Source of the DNA: Paenibacillus thiaminolyticus
Lineage (GTDB): Bacteria; Bacillota; Bacilli; Paenibacillales; Paenibacillaceae
Length of the DNA: 64,000 bases
Reading direction: 5' to 3'
Assembly (NCBI RefSeq): GCF_007066085.1
Contig: NZ_CP041405.1
Location: 5,039,001 to 5,103,000 of the forward strand
The notes beneath the pieces were generated by a model. That model made no database searches and was not told where the DNA came from. It saw only the letters and a program-made list of their open reading frames with translations. The position numbers and the translations under genes are program-made. Shown one piece after another: positions 51,223 to 61,566 of this stretch (position 1 is the first letter of the stretch; every line of letters begins with the position of its first letter).

Positions 51223-52410
51223 ATGCGGATTGTAATGCCGGACCGTCCTTACCGGACCATCATTGGTCTGATGTCAGGCACGTCGCTGGACGGAATCGAT
51301 GCTGCCGTTGTCCGGGTGCAAGGAAGCGGTCCCGGAACGGAGGTCGAGCTGCTGGCGTTTCATGGTATCGAATATGATGCTGAACTGCGCGACAGAATGA
51401 AGCGATTATGCGGAAAAGAGCATTCCCATACTGCCGACCTCTGCATGATGAATGCTTATCTTGGTCAGCGGTTCGCGGAGGCTGCCCGGGAAGCGGCAGC
51501 AGCTGCCGGGATCCCGATGGAAGACATCGATCTGGTCAGCTCCCACGGGCAGACGGTCTGGCACCAGCCGGAGGCGGACAGCGAAGATCGCTACAGTGTT
51601 CCGTCCACGCTTCAGATCGGAGATTTGTCCGTTATCGCGAAGCTGACAGGACGGCCCGTGGTCGGAGATTATCGCCCCGCTGATATGGCCGTCGGTGGTC
51701 AAGGGGCACCGCTTACTCCGTATGCGGATTATATCTTTCACCGCCATGAGCGCATGGGCCGCATTGCTCAAAATATCGGCGGCATCGGGAACTGCACCGT
51801 CGTGCCGGCCGGGGCTGATGCGGAACAGGTGCTTGCCTTCGATACCGGTCCGGGCAATATGCTGATTGATCAGGCTGTCTACCGGCTGTCGGAAGGAGCG
51901 CAGGCCTATGATCGCGATGGCGGCTGGGCCGCGCAAGGCCAGGTGAGCGAAGCGTGGCTGTCTGAACTGTTGGAGCATCCTTACTATGCCCAGAAGCCGC
52001 GGAAAACGACCGGCAGAGAAATGTTCGGCGAATCCTATGCCATGGCTTTGATTCAGGACGGTCTAGCGCGGGGCTTGCCGCCTGCCGATATCGTGGCTGC
52101 CTTCACGATGCTGACGGTTCGGACCATCGCCAGTGCATACCGCGACTTTATATTCCCTGAGCACGATATCCATGAAGTCATCGTCAGCGGAGGCGGGGCC
52201 CGCAACGAGACGATGATGCGATGGTTGGCGGCAGAGCTGCCCGAACAGCGGGTACAGCGCTCCGATGAGATTGGCTTGCCTGGCGATGCGAAGGAGGCGG
52301 TTGCCTTCGCCGTGCTGGCGAATGAATTTGTGCACGGGATCGCGAATCAGCTTCCTTCCGTTACCGGAGCGTCGCGTCCGACCGTCATGGGCAAGCTTGC
52401 TCTTCCGTGA
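51223..52410 (+). CDS. anmK: Anhydro-N-acetylmuramic acid kinase
   Basis: Phosphorylates and opens 1,6-anhydro-MurNAc (in Gram-positives possibly a MurNAc derivative) to MurNAc-6-phosphate for cell-wall recycling in the cytosol. 395 residues, with family motifs GLMSGTSLDGIDAAVV near the N-terminus, SHGQTVWHQP, QIGDLSVIA, QNIGGIGNCTVVP, DTGPGNMLID and VSGGGARNETMM. The start at MRIVMPDRPYRT was chosen because GGGAGGGGAGA lies upstream; the frame is open 17 codons further. The serine hydrolase gene 69 nt downstream probably belongs to the same recycling unit. Confidence 0.93.
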   Translation: MRIVMPDRPYRTIIGLMSGTSLDGIDAAVVRVQGSGPGTEVELLAFHGIEYDAELRDRMKRLCGKEHSHTADLCMMNAYLGQRFAEAAREAAAAAGIPMEDIDLVSSHGQTVWHQPEADSEDRYSVPSTLQIGDLSVIAKLTGRPVVGDYRPADMAVGGQGAPLTPYADYIFHRHERMGRIAQNIGGIGNCTVVPAGADAEQVLAFDTGPGNMLIDQAVYRLSEGAQAYDRDGGWAAQGQVSEAWLSELLEHPYYAQKPRKTTGREMFGESYAMALIQDGLARGLPPADIVAAFTMLTVRTIASAYRDFIFPEHDIHEVIVSGGGARNETMMRWLAAELPEQRVQRSDEIGLPGDAKEAVAFAVLANEFVHGIANQLPSVTGASRPTVMGKLALP

Positions 52411-52479
52411 ACTTCCCGTGGAGTATGAATGTCATTCCGCAGGGCTTGAATTCAATACGACAAGAAGGCGGTTTTTGCC

Positions 52480-53661
52480 ATGAAAAAATGGGATCTATCG
52501 GCTGCCGGACAGCTTGGCCTGAGCGAGGAAGGATTGCAGGCTGCTTGGTCCACGCTGGATAAGGCGATAGAGCAGGGGGTGATCCCCGGAGGTGTGGCAC
52601 TCATTGGACGCCGCGGCGATGCGGCCGCTTATGCTGCCGGGCATGCGTTCGTGAGCGAGGAGCATTCCATTCCGGCCAGCGTGGATACGATCTATGACTG
52701 CGCGTCATTGACGAAGGTCGTCGTTACGCTGGCGCTCACGCTCATCTTGACGGATCGGGGCCAAGTGCGGCTTGCCGATCCGGTGGCACAGCATATCCCT
52801 GCATTTGGCGCCGCGGGGAAGACGGAGATTACGATTGGGCAATTGCTGGCCCATACCTCGGGCTTGCCCGCACACCGTGATCTGTATTCGCATGGCTGGA
52901 CGCCGCAGCAGATCCATGAGGAGATCTGCGCGATGGAACCGGACTATCCGCCAGGGACGCGCTGTGTCTACAGCTGCCTCGGTTATATTATCCTCGGGCA
53001 CATCATCCGGCAGCAGTTCGGGCGTCCGTTGGAGGAAGCGGCCTGGAGCGAGGTGCTGCAGCCGCTCGGGATGACGGCGAGCCGGTATAACCCGCCGCCG
53101 GAATGGAAGCCGCGCATCGCAGCGACCGAATACGATGCGGGGCTGGGCGAGTACCGCTGGGGCTTCGTGCACGATGAAAATGCACATGCACTTGGCGGAG
53201 CGGCAGGCAATGCGGGCCTCTTCTCGACCGCATCGGATCTGCTGCGGTATGCCCGCATGTGGCTGGCCTTGGCAGGCAGCGCTAGCGGCGCCGTTAGTTA
53301 CGTAGACGGCGCGGTGGACGCTTCCTTGAGCTGCACCGGGCCAGAGGGCTTCCCGGAATCCCTGCTCTTGTCGCGCGAGGCCGTCAAAGAAGCGCTGCGA
53401 AGCCATACCCTTGACATTCCGGGAGCGCACCGGGGGCTGGGATGGGTGCTACGCGGCGACCCGGCCGATGTGACCGGGGAAAGGCTGTCTCCATTCAGCT
53501 TCGGTCATACGGGCTTCACCGGAACGAGCCTCTGGATCGATCCGGCGCAGGATCTGATTTTGATTCTGCTGACGAACCGCGTCCATTACGGCCGGGGCAA
53601 CTCAATCGCGGCGCTGCGGCGACAGTTTCACGAGGCAGCGGCAGCGGCCATACAGACCTAA
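52480..53661 (+). CDS. Serine hydrolase of the beta-lactamase/esterase family (YbbE-like)
   Basis: 393 residues, cytosolic by appearance (no signal peptide). The SxxK motif is CASLTKVV (near residue 76); the second motif is YSCLGY, where the family usually has Tyr-Ser-Asn, so Cys replaces Asn; the third is GHTGFTG. The stretch FVHDENAHALGGAAGNAGLFSTASDL is characteristic of the YbbE/EstB-type group found in muropeptide-recycling operons. Its location behind anmK supports a role in trimming recycled wall fragments. Esterase activity is possible. Confidence 0.82.
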   Translation: MKKWDLSAAGQLGLSEEGLQAAWSTLDKAIEQGVIPGGVALIGRRGDAAAYAAGHAFVSEEHSIPASVDTIYDCASLTKVVVTLALTLILTDRGQVRLADPVAQHIPAFGAAGKTEITIGQLLAHTSGLPAHRDLYSHGWTPQQIHEEICAMEPDYPPGTRCVYSCLGYIILGHIIRQQFGRPLEEAAWSEVLQPLGMTASRYNPPPEWKPRIAATEYDAGLGEYRWGFVHDENAHALGGAAGNAGLFSTASDLLRYARMWLALAGSASGAVSYVDGAVDASLSCTGPEGFPESLLLSREAVKEALRSHTLDIPGAHRGLGWVLRGDPADVTGERLSPFSFGHTGFTGTSLWIDPAQDLILILLTNRVHYGRGNSIAALRRQFHEAAAAAIQT

Positions 53662-54720
53662 TTCCTATATCAAAACCTTGGGCAGTACATCAAATCCTTG
53701 GCAAGCGCATCCCGCCGGATGCCGGCCAGGGATTTTTTTGCTGGCCGACAGCTCTGCCGAAATGATCGAGCGGCTTGGCTTCTGCATAGCGGAAATCGTA
53801 AGCTATTTCGGCCGCTTCCCTGTGCGTGGAGTGTGGCTTGTGGAAATTCAACAGAATTGTGGGAATTCAATGGAAGTGTGTGTGGGTTCAACAGAATGTG
53901 GCAGTTCAGCAGATTGTAAGAGGGAAAATGCCGCAGCGGGGAATACAGCCTTGAATTGGCGTACGCGACAAATGGCAGCGTGGTCTGTCGAATCAGGCAC
54001 GAGTGTATCTATCAGCTCTTTGATCCATTCTCCCATTGGCTCAGAAGCGAAAGAACAGTCAGGCACGGCAAGCGGTAGGAGGCGGAGCGAGCGATGAAGC
54101 AATCAGGCGGGGAAGCAGTTGAGGTAAGGAGAAGCGCAGCCACCTGGGGAAAGCAGAAGGAGCAAACGATGGAGCAAGGACACGCAGTAAGTAGACGGTG
54201 AAAGCCGACGGACTACGCTGACGCACTACGCAGATGGACTACATATATGACTGCACGGATGGACTAAGCAGATGGAACAAGCAGATGGAACAAGCAGATG
54301 GAGCAAGCAGTTGAATCAAGCCGTCGTAATGGCAACAATGTGATGGGAACTAAGGGTCCCCCCTTGGCGCGTCCCTGAGCGGAAAGTGGGCATTCCATGC
54401 CGTCGCGCCCCTGAGTCAGTGGGAGACTGGCTAAAAGGAACGGCAAGCTGATAAGCCCGGGCCGATTCTGAATCTATGGGATAGTGTCGCTAAGGAAGAA
54501 AACACCACATGTACCGGGCAAGTTACTGATTCGAAGGGATAGCGCCCCTGAACGGAAAGAGGCAGTCGCCCCCTAGACTGGCCCCTGGGCAAGGGGCTGG
54601 GGCATCCTCACAGGCATTACATCAAGTGTAAGGTATGTGCTTCCATAATATACATAAGTCCACTACAAGGAGACAAGAAAACCGTGATGTCCTCATGTTA
54701 AAAACAAGAAAAAATAGTTG
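53662..54720. other. Gene-poor region of about 1.1 kb
   Basis: No open frame here has both a ribosome site and coding character; a 139-codon frame at 53678-54097 is low-complexity. It contains the 13-nt repeat array (listed separately) and two diverged copies of a CCCTGA(G/A)CGGAAAG block near 54372 and 54546. It may be a decayed locus. Confidence 0.55.
54266..54330. repeat. Decaying 13-nt tandem repeat
   Basis: AAGCAGATGGAAC at 54266, repeated exactly at 54279, then AAGCAGATGGAGC at 54292, AAGCAGTTGAATC at 54305 and AAGCCGTCGTAAT at 54318. A further diverged unit precedes it at 54253. The 13-nt period rules out a coding repeat. Confidence 0.85.
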
Positions 54721-54748
54721 TTGATCTTTCGTTGGCATCGTTTATAAT
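54721..54748 (+). promoter_or_regulatory. SigA-type promoter before the IclR gene
   Basis: TTGATC (54721-54726), 16 nt, TATAAT (54743-54748), about 80 nt upstream of the GTG start. Confidence 0.6.
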
Positions 54749-54830
54749 GATGAAAAATTATTTATAGAAACAGTGGTTCGATTATCGGTACAGAGGCCTT
54801 GCTGAATTAAAAAGGGGAAGAGGTGAGGAA

Positions 54831-55592
54831 GTGTCGCTCAAGACGCTGGCCAAATCGCTTGAATTGCTCGATTGCTTTACATCGGATCATCCGATATGGG
54901 GGGTACGTGATTTAGCGAAGAAGCTGGGAATGCACCACTCGGTCGTGCATCGCATCGTAAGTACGTTTGAACAGCACGGCTTTCTCATTCAGAACAGAGA
55001 CACGCAGAAATATCATCTCGGCTTGAAGCTGCTGGAGTATGGCAAGGTTGTCACCGATCAGCTTAACATTCAGCAATATTTCCAGCCGATATTGAAGGAG
55101 ATTGCGAATTCGACCGGGGAATCGGTGTACCTGAATATGCTGGAAGGGAAGGAAGGCGTCTGCGTCTCTATCGTCCTCAGCTCGAAGGATATTCAATATC
55201 TGATTCCGGTCGGCGACCGTTCGCCGCTGTATGCCGGAGCTTCGCAGAAGGTCATGATGGCTTACGTATCCGAAGATCTTCAGGAGGAGATTATTCAGGA
55301 AGGCTTGACGGCCGTCACTTCCCGAACGATAACGGACTCGCTCCGCTTGCGGGCCCAATTGGCGCAAATCAAGGAGGAGGGCTGGTGCATTTCTGTCGGT
55401 GAATATACGGAAGATGTCGTCGGTATCTCCGTTCCGATGCTGGACAGTCATCGCCGCATTCTTGGCTCCATTACGATTGCCGGACCAAGATACCGGATAG
55501 ACGATGACAGATGCGGGTCGTACTTGCGCATTTTGCTGGACCAAGTCCCTTTAATACGTCAAAGCTGCAATATTATATCGCATATGTGGTAA
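54831..55592 (+). CDS. IclR-family transcriptional regulator
   Basis: 253 residues: an N-terminal winged helix (AKSLELLDCFTSDHPIWGVRDLAKKLGMHHSVVHRIVSTFEQHGFL, residues 7-53) and a GAF-like IclR effector domain (about 75-250; YAGASQKVMMAYV, SRTITDSLRLRAQLAQIKEEGWCISVGEYTEDVVGISVPM). It starts with GTG after GGGGAAGAGGTGAGG. It is the first gene of, or directly upstream of, the peptide-uptake operon, and most likely controls it in response to the imported substrate or a breakdown product. Confidence 0.9.
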   Translation: MSLKTLAKSLELLDCFTSDHPIWGVRDLAKKLGMHHSVVHRIVSTFEQHGFLIQNRDTQKYHLGLKLLEYGKVVTDQLNIQQYFQPILKEIANSTGESVYLNMLEGKEGVCVSIVLSSKDIQYLIPVGDRSPLYAGASQKVMMAYVSEDLQEEIIQEGLTAVTSRTITDSLRLRAQLAQIKEEGWCISVGEYTEDVVGISVPMLDSHRRILGSITIAGPRYRIDDDRCGSYLRILLDQVPLIRQSCNIISHMW

Positions 55593-55666
55593 CCAGGGTT
55601 CACATTTTTACACAGCTGCACTTTATTTAGATAATGAGATACCGCTTTAAAGGGGGAGGGCTTGCT

Positions 55667-56677
55667 TTGCTACAATTCATTACTCGACGTCTGTTATACC
55701 TCATTCCAAGCTTGCTCGGCATCGTGCTCATCACGTTCATTCTGTCCAGAGTGCTGCCGGGCGACCCTGCTCTGATGATTGCCGGAGAGCAAGCGCCGCA
55801 GCATGTGGTGGAGAACATTCGCGCTCAGCTCGGGCTGAACGAGCCGTTGTACGTTCAGTTCGGCGCTTATATCAAGCAGCTGGCGCAAGGGGATTTGGGG
55901 ATTGCGTGGCACACGGGACATACGGTGGTAGAGGATTTCGCCGTCCGTCTGCCGGCCACGATTGAGCTTGGCTTCGCCAGTCTGTTGATTGCGTTATTGG
56001 TGGCTATTCCGGTAGGCATCGTGGCCGCCACGAAAAAAGAATCGATTGTGGATCACATCTCCCGCGTTTTTTCACTTATCGGCGCCTGCATGCCGGTCTT
56101 CTGGCTGGGACTGCTGCTCATCCTGTTTTTCTATTCCAAGCTCGGCATTGCGCCTGCTCCTATGGGCCGAATCGGCGGAGATATCCTCCCGCCCACTTCG
56201 ATTACCGGATTATATCTGGTGGACAGCTTGCTTACGGCGGATTGGGTGGCCTTTAAGCAATCCTTATCTCATCTGATTCTTCCGGCCATTTGTCTTAGCG
56301 CCGGCACGATGGCCATCATCGCCCGCATGATGCGTTCCAGCATGCTGGAAGTCATCGGCCAGGATTATATCCGGACGGCCCGCGCCAAAGGCCTTAACGA
56401 ACGCTCCGTCGTGTACAAGCATGCCCTGGCCAATGCTTCGATCCCGACGATTACGATGGTCGGTCTCCAGATCGGCTACCTGCTTGGGGGCGCGGTCATC
56501 ACTGAGACAATCTTCGCCTGGCCTGGCGTCGGAAGCTATGTCACGGAGTCAATTCTCGCGACGGATTACGCTCCGATTCAGGCATTCACGCTGCTTAGCG
56601 CCGTCGTATACAGCTGCATCAATTTGCTGGTCGATCTGATATATGGCTTCATCGATCCGCGCATCCGCTATGAATAA
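55667..56677 (+). CDS. Peptide ABC transporter permease (DppB/OppB family)
   Basis: 336 residues with six membrane segments and the binding-protein-dependent permease motif (ARAKGLNERSVVYKHALANASIPTITMVGLQIG, EAA loop). The start is ambiguous: TTG 55667 was chosen because AAAGGGGGAGG lies about 7 nt upstream, whereas ATG 55634 has no site before it. It forms the membrane channel with the next gene. Confidence 0.88.
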   Translation: MLQFITRRLLYLIPSLLGIVLITFILSRVLPGDPALMIAGEQAPQHVVENIRAQLGLNEPLYVQFGAYIKQLAQGDLGIAWHTGHTVVEDFAVRLPATIELGFASLLIALLVAIPVGIVAATKKESIVDHISRVFSLIGACMPVFWLGLLLILFFYSKLGIAPAPMGRIGGDILPPTSITGLYLVDSLLTADWVAFKQSLSHLILPAICLSAGTMAIIARMMRSSMLEVIGQDYIRTARAKGLNERSVVYKHALANASIPTITMVGLQIGYLLGGAVITETIFAWPGVGSYVTESILATDYAPIQAFTLLSAVVYSCINLLVDLIYGFIDPRIRYE

Positions 56678-56715
56678 TCAATCTCTCATGTCATGACATC
56701 TTAGGAGGTGCAACC

Positions 56716-57639
56716 GTGATGAAAGCATCAACCTCATCGTCCGCTGCAATCGCGGCGGCGAGCGACACGTCCATGCTGCAGGAGTTCTGGCATGGGCTGC
56801 GGCAGTGGAGCAAGCTATTCCTTCGCAACAAGCTTGCCGCGCTCGGTCTCTTCCTGATCGTGCTGTGGACGCTCCTGGCCATCGCCGCGCCTCTGGTCGC
56901 GCCCTATGCGCCGGATGCCACGCAGTTGGATGCGAAGCTGCAAGGCCCGAGCGGGGAGCATTGGTTCGGGACCGACCAGTTCGGCCGGGATATTTTCAGC
57001 CGCGTCGTCTACGCTGCGCGCATCTCGATCTGGACCGGGCTTATCGCCGTCGGAATTTCCTTCTTCATCGGCGTTCCGCTCGGCGGCATCGCCGCTTATT
57101 ACGGCGGCTGGATCGGGAATGTGATCATGCGCGTCATGGATATTTTTCTGGCGTTCCCTTCGCTCATTCTGGCGATGGCGATCGCGGCCGCCATGGGCCC
57201 TGGCCTCGTCAGCGCGATGATGGCCGTCGGCATCGTCGGTATTCCGGAGTTCGCCCGTCTTATGTACAGTCAGACCATCTATTTGAAGGAACGCGAATTC
57301 GTGGAGGCGAGCCGTTCCATCGGGGTCAAGGACGGCACCATTCTTGTCCGCCATATCTTCCCGAATGCGCTGGCGCCGCTGCTCGTCCGCATCACGCTCG
57401 GGATGGGCTTCGCCATCTTGACGGCGGCGAGCTTGAGCTTCCTCGGTCTCGGCGTGCGTCCGCCGTTGGCGGAATGGGGGGCCATGATATCCGAAGGCCG
57501 CGAGTACATTATTACCGGCGAATGGTGGCTGGTCACGTTCCCGGGACTTGCCATCGCAACAACCATTCTTGGCTTCAATCTGCTTGGCGACGGACTGCGC
57601 GACGTACTTGATCCGCGGCTGCGCACAAGCCGGAAATAA
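56716..57639 (+). CDS. Peptide ABC transporter permease (DppC/OppC family)
   Basis: 307 residues: a short cytosolic N-terminus, the OppC_N segment (LFLRNKLAALGLFLIVLWTLLAIAAPLVAPY) and five further helices, with the EAA loop EASRSIGVKDGTILVRHIFPNALAPLLV. AGGAGG lies 7 nt before GTG 56716 and 10 nt before ATG 56719; either could start. It partners the DppB-like permease. Confidence 0.88.
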   Translation: MMKASTSSSAAIAAASDTSMLQEFWHGLRQWSKLFLRNKLAALGLFLIVLWTLLAIAAPLVAPYAPDATQLDAKLQGPSGEHWFGTDQFGRDIFSRVVYAARISIWTGLIAVGISFFIGVPLGGIAAYYGGWIGNVIMRVMDIFLAFPSLILAMAIAAAMGPGLVSAMMAVGIVGIPEFARLMYSQTIYLKEREFVEASRSIGVKDGTILVRHIFPNALAPLLVRITLGMGFAILTAASLSFLGLGVRPPLAEWGAMISEGREYIITGEWWLVTFPGLAIATTILGFNLLGDGLRDVLDPRLRTSRK

Positions 57640-57677
57640 GCGATATTTTTCAGACGAATATTCAGGGGGAGGAAACA

Positions 57678-59276
57678 ATGATGAAACGAAGCAACTTGAC
57701 GATGGCCCTTGTATTGACACTCATTTTGGCTCTGGTTGCGGGCTGCGCGCCGAAGGCGAACCAGTCCGGGGGAGACAGTGCCGCCGGTACAGGCGAGCAA
57801 ACGAACGCTACCGGAAGCAAAACGCTGACCGTCGCCTATTCCGAAGGCGGGCAGACGCTCGATCCGGCGGAAGCGAACGATCTGACGTCGGATACGCTGG
57901 TGCTGTCCACATATGATCAACTGGTCACGTACGGCGTCAAAAACGTAGATGGCGCGGATATCGCGGCCACGGAAGAAATCAAGCCGATGCTGGCCGAGTC
58001 GTGGGACGTGTCCGATGACCAGAAGACGTATACGTTCAAGCTGCGCCAGGATGTGAAGTTCCATAGCGGCAATCCGCTCGATGCGGATGCGGTCGTGTTC
58101 TCGCTCGATCATATCAAAAACTCGAACTCGGGCGGATTCCTGTATCAGCAAGCCTCCATCGAGTCGTACCGCAAAGTGGACGACCATACGGTGGAAGTGA
58201 AGCTGGAGCGCCCGAACCATATGTTCCTGCAAATCTTGGCGATGTACTCCTTCTCCGTCATCGACCCGAAAGCGATCGAAGGGGATGCGAGTGAATTTTT
58301 GAAGACCAAGACGGCAGGATCCGGGCCATTCAAGCTGGAGAAATGGGATCCTTCCTCCGAGGCGGTATTTGCGGCGAACGACGATTACTGGCAGGAGCGC
58401 GCCAAGCTGGACAAAGTCGTCATGAAGTTCATGAAGGAAGCTTCCTCCCGTACGATGATGCTGGACAAAGGCGATATCGACCTGGCCATGGAGATTCCGC
58501 CGAAGGATGTCGATACGCTGAAGCAGAACACCGCACTCACTGTGCGCTCTGATGCGAGCAACCGCATTTTGTATATGGGTCTGAACAATAACATGAAGCC
58601 GTTCGACAATCCGAAGGTGCGCCAGGCGATCGCCTACGCGATTCCGCATGATGCGCTTCTGAAGGATGTCATGTACGGACAAGCCAAGCAAATGAAGAGC
58701 ATCGTGGCAAGCAATACGCCGGGCTTTTCCGATAATGGCTACGAGTATGAATATAACCTGGATAAAGCGAAGGAACTGCTAAAGGAAGCGGGCTACGAGA
58801 ATGGCTTCTCCTTCGACTTCACGCTCGGATCCGGCTTCAAAGACTGGGAAGACGCCGCTACGGTCATTCAAGCGGAGCTGAAAAAGATCGGCGTCACGAT
58901 GAACATCAACAAGCTGGCGCGCGCGCAGTTCCTGGAACAGCTTCGCACCGGCAACGTGCAGTCCTTCATGTCGAAATGGACCTCGTTCGTCAACGATCCG
59001 GAATATCATCTCGGATTCCTAGTAGATAGCGAGAGCTCGTCCAACTACGTTCATTACGATAATGCGAAGGTCAATGAACTGCTGAAGCAAGCGGCCGTCG
59101 AGACGGATATGACGAAGCGCAATGCTATGTATGAAGAAATTCAGGGCTTGATCAATGCGGACATGCCTTATGTGTACATGTACGAGTACAACCGTCTCGT
59201 GGCGTTCAACAACGAAGTGAAGGGGTATATTTTCTTCCCGGATGAATGCTTGCGTTTCTACCCGCTTTCCAAATAA
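57678..59276 (+). CDS. Peptide ABC transporter substrate-binding lipoprotein (DppA/OppA family)
   Basis: 532 residues. A lipoprotein signal with lipobox LVAGC (Cys23) is followed by a flexible Ser/Gly/Asn linker and the SBP family 5 fold: KTLTVAYSEGGQTLDPAEANDLTSDTLVLSTYDQLV, YTFKLRQDVKFHSGNPLDADAVVFSLDHI, FKLEKWD and VRQAIAYAIPHDALL. It binds the substrate outside the membrane. GGGGGAGG precedes the ATG. The bound ligand cannot be told from sequence; the operon suggests a short peptide or an amide-linked compound. Confidence 0.92.
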   Translation: MMKRSNLTMALVLTLILALVAGCAPKANQSGGDSAAGTGEQTNATGSKTLTVAYSEGGQTLDPAEANDLTSDTLVLSTYDQLVTYGVKNVDGADIAATEEIKPMLAESWDVSDDQKTYTFKLRQDVKFHSGNPLDADAVVFSLDHIKNSNSGGFLYQQASIESYRKVDDHTVEVKLERPNHMFLQILAMYSFSVIDPKAIEGDASEFLKTKTAGSGPFKLEKWDPSSEAVFAANDDYWQERAKLDKVVMKFMKEASSRTMMLDKGDIDLAMEIPPKDVDTLKQNTALTVRSDASNRILYMGLNNNMKPFDNPKVRQAIAYAIPHDALLKDVMYGQAKQMKSIVASNTPGFSDNGYEYEYNLDKAKELLKEAGYENGFSFDFTLGSGFKDWEDAATVIQAELKKIGVTMNINKLARAQFLEQLRTGNVQSFMSKWTSFVNDPEYHLGFLVDSESSSNYVHYDNAKVNELLKQAAVETDMTKRNAMYEEIQGLINADMPYVYMYEYNRLVAFNNEVKGYIFFPDECLRFYPLSK

Positions 59277-59324
59277 GAAAAGAGATAACGATCGCAACGG
59301 ATATGGATACAGGAGGGGATTACG

Positions 59325-60584
59325 GTGAACGAATGGAAGCAACGCTGGATAGATGAAGTGGAACAGCGCCAGGACGAATTGCTGGGCTTATGCTCCAAGC
59401 TGATTCAATTCCCAACGGAGAATCCGCCTGGAGACTCGCGGGACATCAGCCAATTCATTATCGACTACTTGGCCGAGGTCGGCATCGAGACGAAGGTGTA
59501 TGACGCCGGCGGCAACATGCTCAATCTGATTGCGACGATCGGCGATGAATCGGCATCGGAACGCCATTTGATCTATTGCGGCCATACCGATGTCGTGCCG
59601 GCAGGCGACCGCTCCCGCTGGGATTTCGATCCATTCTCCGGCGAAGTGCGGGACGGCTATGTACTCGGACGCGGGGCCAGCGACATGAAGTGCGGCTTGG
59701 CCGGACTTATCTTCAGCGTGAAGCTGCTGAAGGAGCTGCAGGTTCCGCTCAAAGGCAGAGTATCGCTGCTCATCGTGCCGGATGAGGAGACCGGCGGGCA
59801 TCTCGGCGTGCCGTGGGTGTTCGAGCGGAAGCTGATCCATGGCACGGCGGCGGTTATCGCCGAGCCGTCGCATCCGCTGCATCCGACGATCGGGCAGAAG
59901 GGAAGCTGCTGGTTCAACTTCACGGTGACAGGCACGCCGGGCCACGGCAGCCTGTCTCCCCTCCTCGGCGACAATGCGATTATGAAGGCGGCCGCAGCCG
60001 TTCAGGCGCTGCAGCAGCTGCATCATTATCCAGTCGAGCTGCCAGAGGAAGTGAAGGATATTATCGAAGTGACGAAGCGTTATATCGCGGAAAAAGAAAA
60101 TGCCGATTTCTCCGCCATCATCGATCGCGTGTCGGTCAATGTCGGCCTGATCGAAGGCGGAACGAAGACGAACGTCGTGCCAGACCGCTGCACGGTGAGT
60201 GTCGATACCCGCCTGCCGTTCGGCGTCGAGCCGGCCCAGGTGCTAGCCGAGGCGAAGCGGCTGCTGTCCGACATCGGCATCGAGACGGAGCTTCATCCGG
60301 AAGGGTTCCAGGGGCTGGCCAACTGGACGCCGCCGACGGATCCGATCGTGGAGGAGCTCGTGCAGCATATTTGCGATGTGAAGCAGGAAGAAGGCTACGG
60401 CGTCCTGCAATGGGCTTCCAGCGATGCGCGGCATTTCCGCCGCGCCGGCATTCCGGTGCTGCAATACGGTCCGGCCGAGTTGTCCACCATTCACGGCTTC
60501 AATGAGAAGGCGCCGGTACAGGACGTGGTGGACGCGGCCAAGGTGTACACGCTGACGGCGCTCAGCTACCTGGGTGGTGAGTAA
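59325..60584 (+). CDS. M20-family metallopeptidase/deacylase (ArgE/DapE type)
   Basis: 419 residues, cytosolic. Metal ligands and catalytic residues are visible: His87 and Asp89 in [10 protein letters not shown], bridging Asp120 in [10 protein letters not shown], catalytic and ligand Glu154/155 in PDEETGG, and a late His in STIHGFNE. The insert dimerisation domain lies at about 190-300 ([18 protein letters not shown]). It would hydrolyse the amide bond of the imported compound. It starts with GTG behind GGAGGGG. It lies inside the transporter operon, between the binding protein and the ATPases. Confidence 0.9.
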   Translation: MNEWKQRWIDEVEQRQDELLGLCSKLIQFPTENPPGDSRDISQFIIDYLAEVGIETKVYDAGGNMLNLIATIGDESASERHLIYCGHTDVVPAGDRSRWDFDPFSGEVRDGYVLGRGASDMKCGLAGLIFSVKLLKELQVPLKGRVSLLIVPDEETGGHLGVPWVFERKLIHGTAAVIAEPSHPLHPTIGQKGSCWFNFTVTGTPGHGSLSPLLGDNAIMKAAAAVQALQQLHHYPVELPEEVKDIIEVTKRYIAEKENADFSAIIDRVSVNVGLIEGGTKTNVVPDRCTVSVDTRLPFGVEPAQVLAEAKRLLSDIGIETELHPEGFQGLANWTPPTDPIVEELVQHICDVKQEEGYGVLQWASSDARHFRRAGIPVLQYGPAELSTIHGFNEKAPVQDVVDAAKVYTLTALSYLGGE

Positions 60585-60585
60585 T

Positions 60586-61566
60586 ATGGAACCGGTGCTG
60601 GCAGTCGAACAGCTGGAAACGGAATTTGTAACTAACGGGGGCGTATTCAAGGCGGTGGATGGCGTAAGCTTCCACGTGCACCAAGGCGAGACGCTCGGCG
60701 TTGTCGGCGAATCGGGCTGCGGCAAAAGCGTCACCTCCTTGTCCATCATGGGACTTCTCCCGAAGAAAATAGGCCGGGTGAAGGGGGGACGCATTCAGTT
60801 CCACGGGAACGACCTGCTGCAAGTCCCGGAAAGGCAAATGAGATCCATTCGCGGCAACCGGATCGCCATGATCTTCCAGGAGCCGATGACATCGCTCAAT
60901 CCGGTGTTCCGAATCGGCGATCAACTGGCTGAGGCCATTCAGCTTCATAAGAAGCTGAAGCGCAAGGAAGCGATGCGGCATGCCGTCGACATGCTGCACA
61001 AGGTCGGCATCCCGCATCCCGAGTCGGTGGCGCAGGAATATCCGCACCAGCTCTCGGGCGGGATGCGCCAGCGGGTCATGATCGCGATGGCGATGTCCTG
61101 CAATCCGGAGGTGTTGATCGCGGATGAGCCGACGACGGCGCTTGACGTGACCATTCAAGCGCAAATTTTGGATTTGATGCGGCAGCTGCAGGAGGAAGAG
61201 AAGACGTCCATCCTGCTCATAACCCACGACCTCGGGGTCGTCGCCGAGATGTGCCACCGCGTCGTCGTCATGTACGCGGGGCAGGTCGTGGAGGAGGCGG
61301 ATGTGGACACGCTGTTCGAATCGCCGCAGCATCCGTATACGCAGGGGCTGCTGGCTTCGCTGCCGCAGCTCGCTGGGGAACAGGAGCGGCTGGAGTCGAT
61401 CCCCGGCGCGGTGCCGAGTCCGCTGCAGATGCCGCCGGGCTGCCGCTTCGCCCCGCGCTGCAAATACCGGACGGAAGCGTGCGATCAGGCGCAGCCCGCG
61501 CTGACAGACTTGGGCGGCGGCCATCGCTGCCGCTGTCTGCTCGTCGAGAAGGGGGTGGCGCGATGA
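60586..61566 (+). CDS. Peptide ABC transporter ATPase (DppD/OppD family)
   Basis: 326 residues: Walker [10 protein letters not shown] near 44, signature LSGGMRQR, Walker [13 protein letters not shown], and the C-terminal oligopeptide-transporter extension with the Cys-rich [13 protein letters not shown] motif. The ATG was chosen (GGTGGTGAG upstream) over an in-frame GTG. It starts one base after the peptidase stop. It couples ATP hydrolysis to uptake with the DppF-like protein. Confidence 0.91.
   Translation: MEPVLAVEQLETEFVTNGGVFKAVDGVSFHVHQGETLGVVGESGCGKSVTSLSIMGLLPKKIGRVKGGRIQFHGNDLLQVPERQMRSIRGNRIAMIFQEPMTSLNPVFRIGDQLAEAIQLHKKLKRKEAMRHAVDMLHKVGIPHPESVAQEYPHQLSGGMRQRVMIAMAMSCNPEVLIADEPTTALDVTIQAQILDLMRQLQEEEKTSILLITHDLGVVAEMCHRVVVMYAGQVVEEADVDTLFESPQHPYTQGLLASLPQLAGEQERLESIPGAVPSPLQMPPGCRFAPRCKYRTEACDQAQPALTDLGGGHRCRCLLVEKGVAR

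Noticed and set aside
53678..54097. 139-codon open frame in the gene desert
   Set aside because: Low-complexity translation with repeats and no ribosome site.
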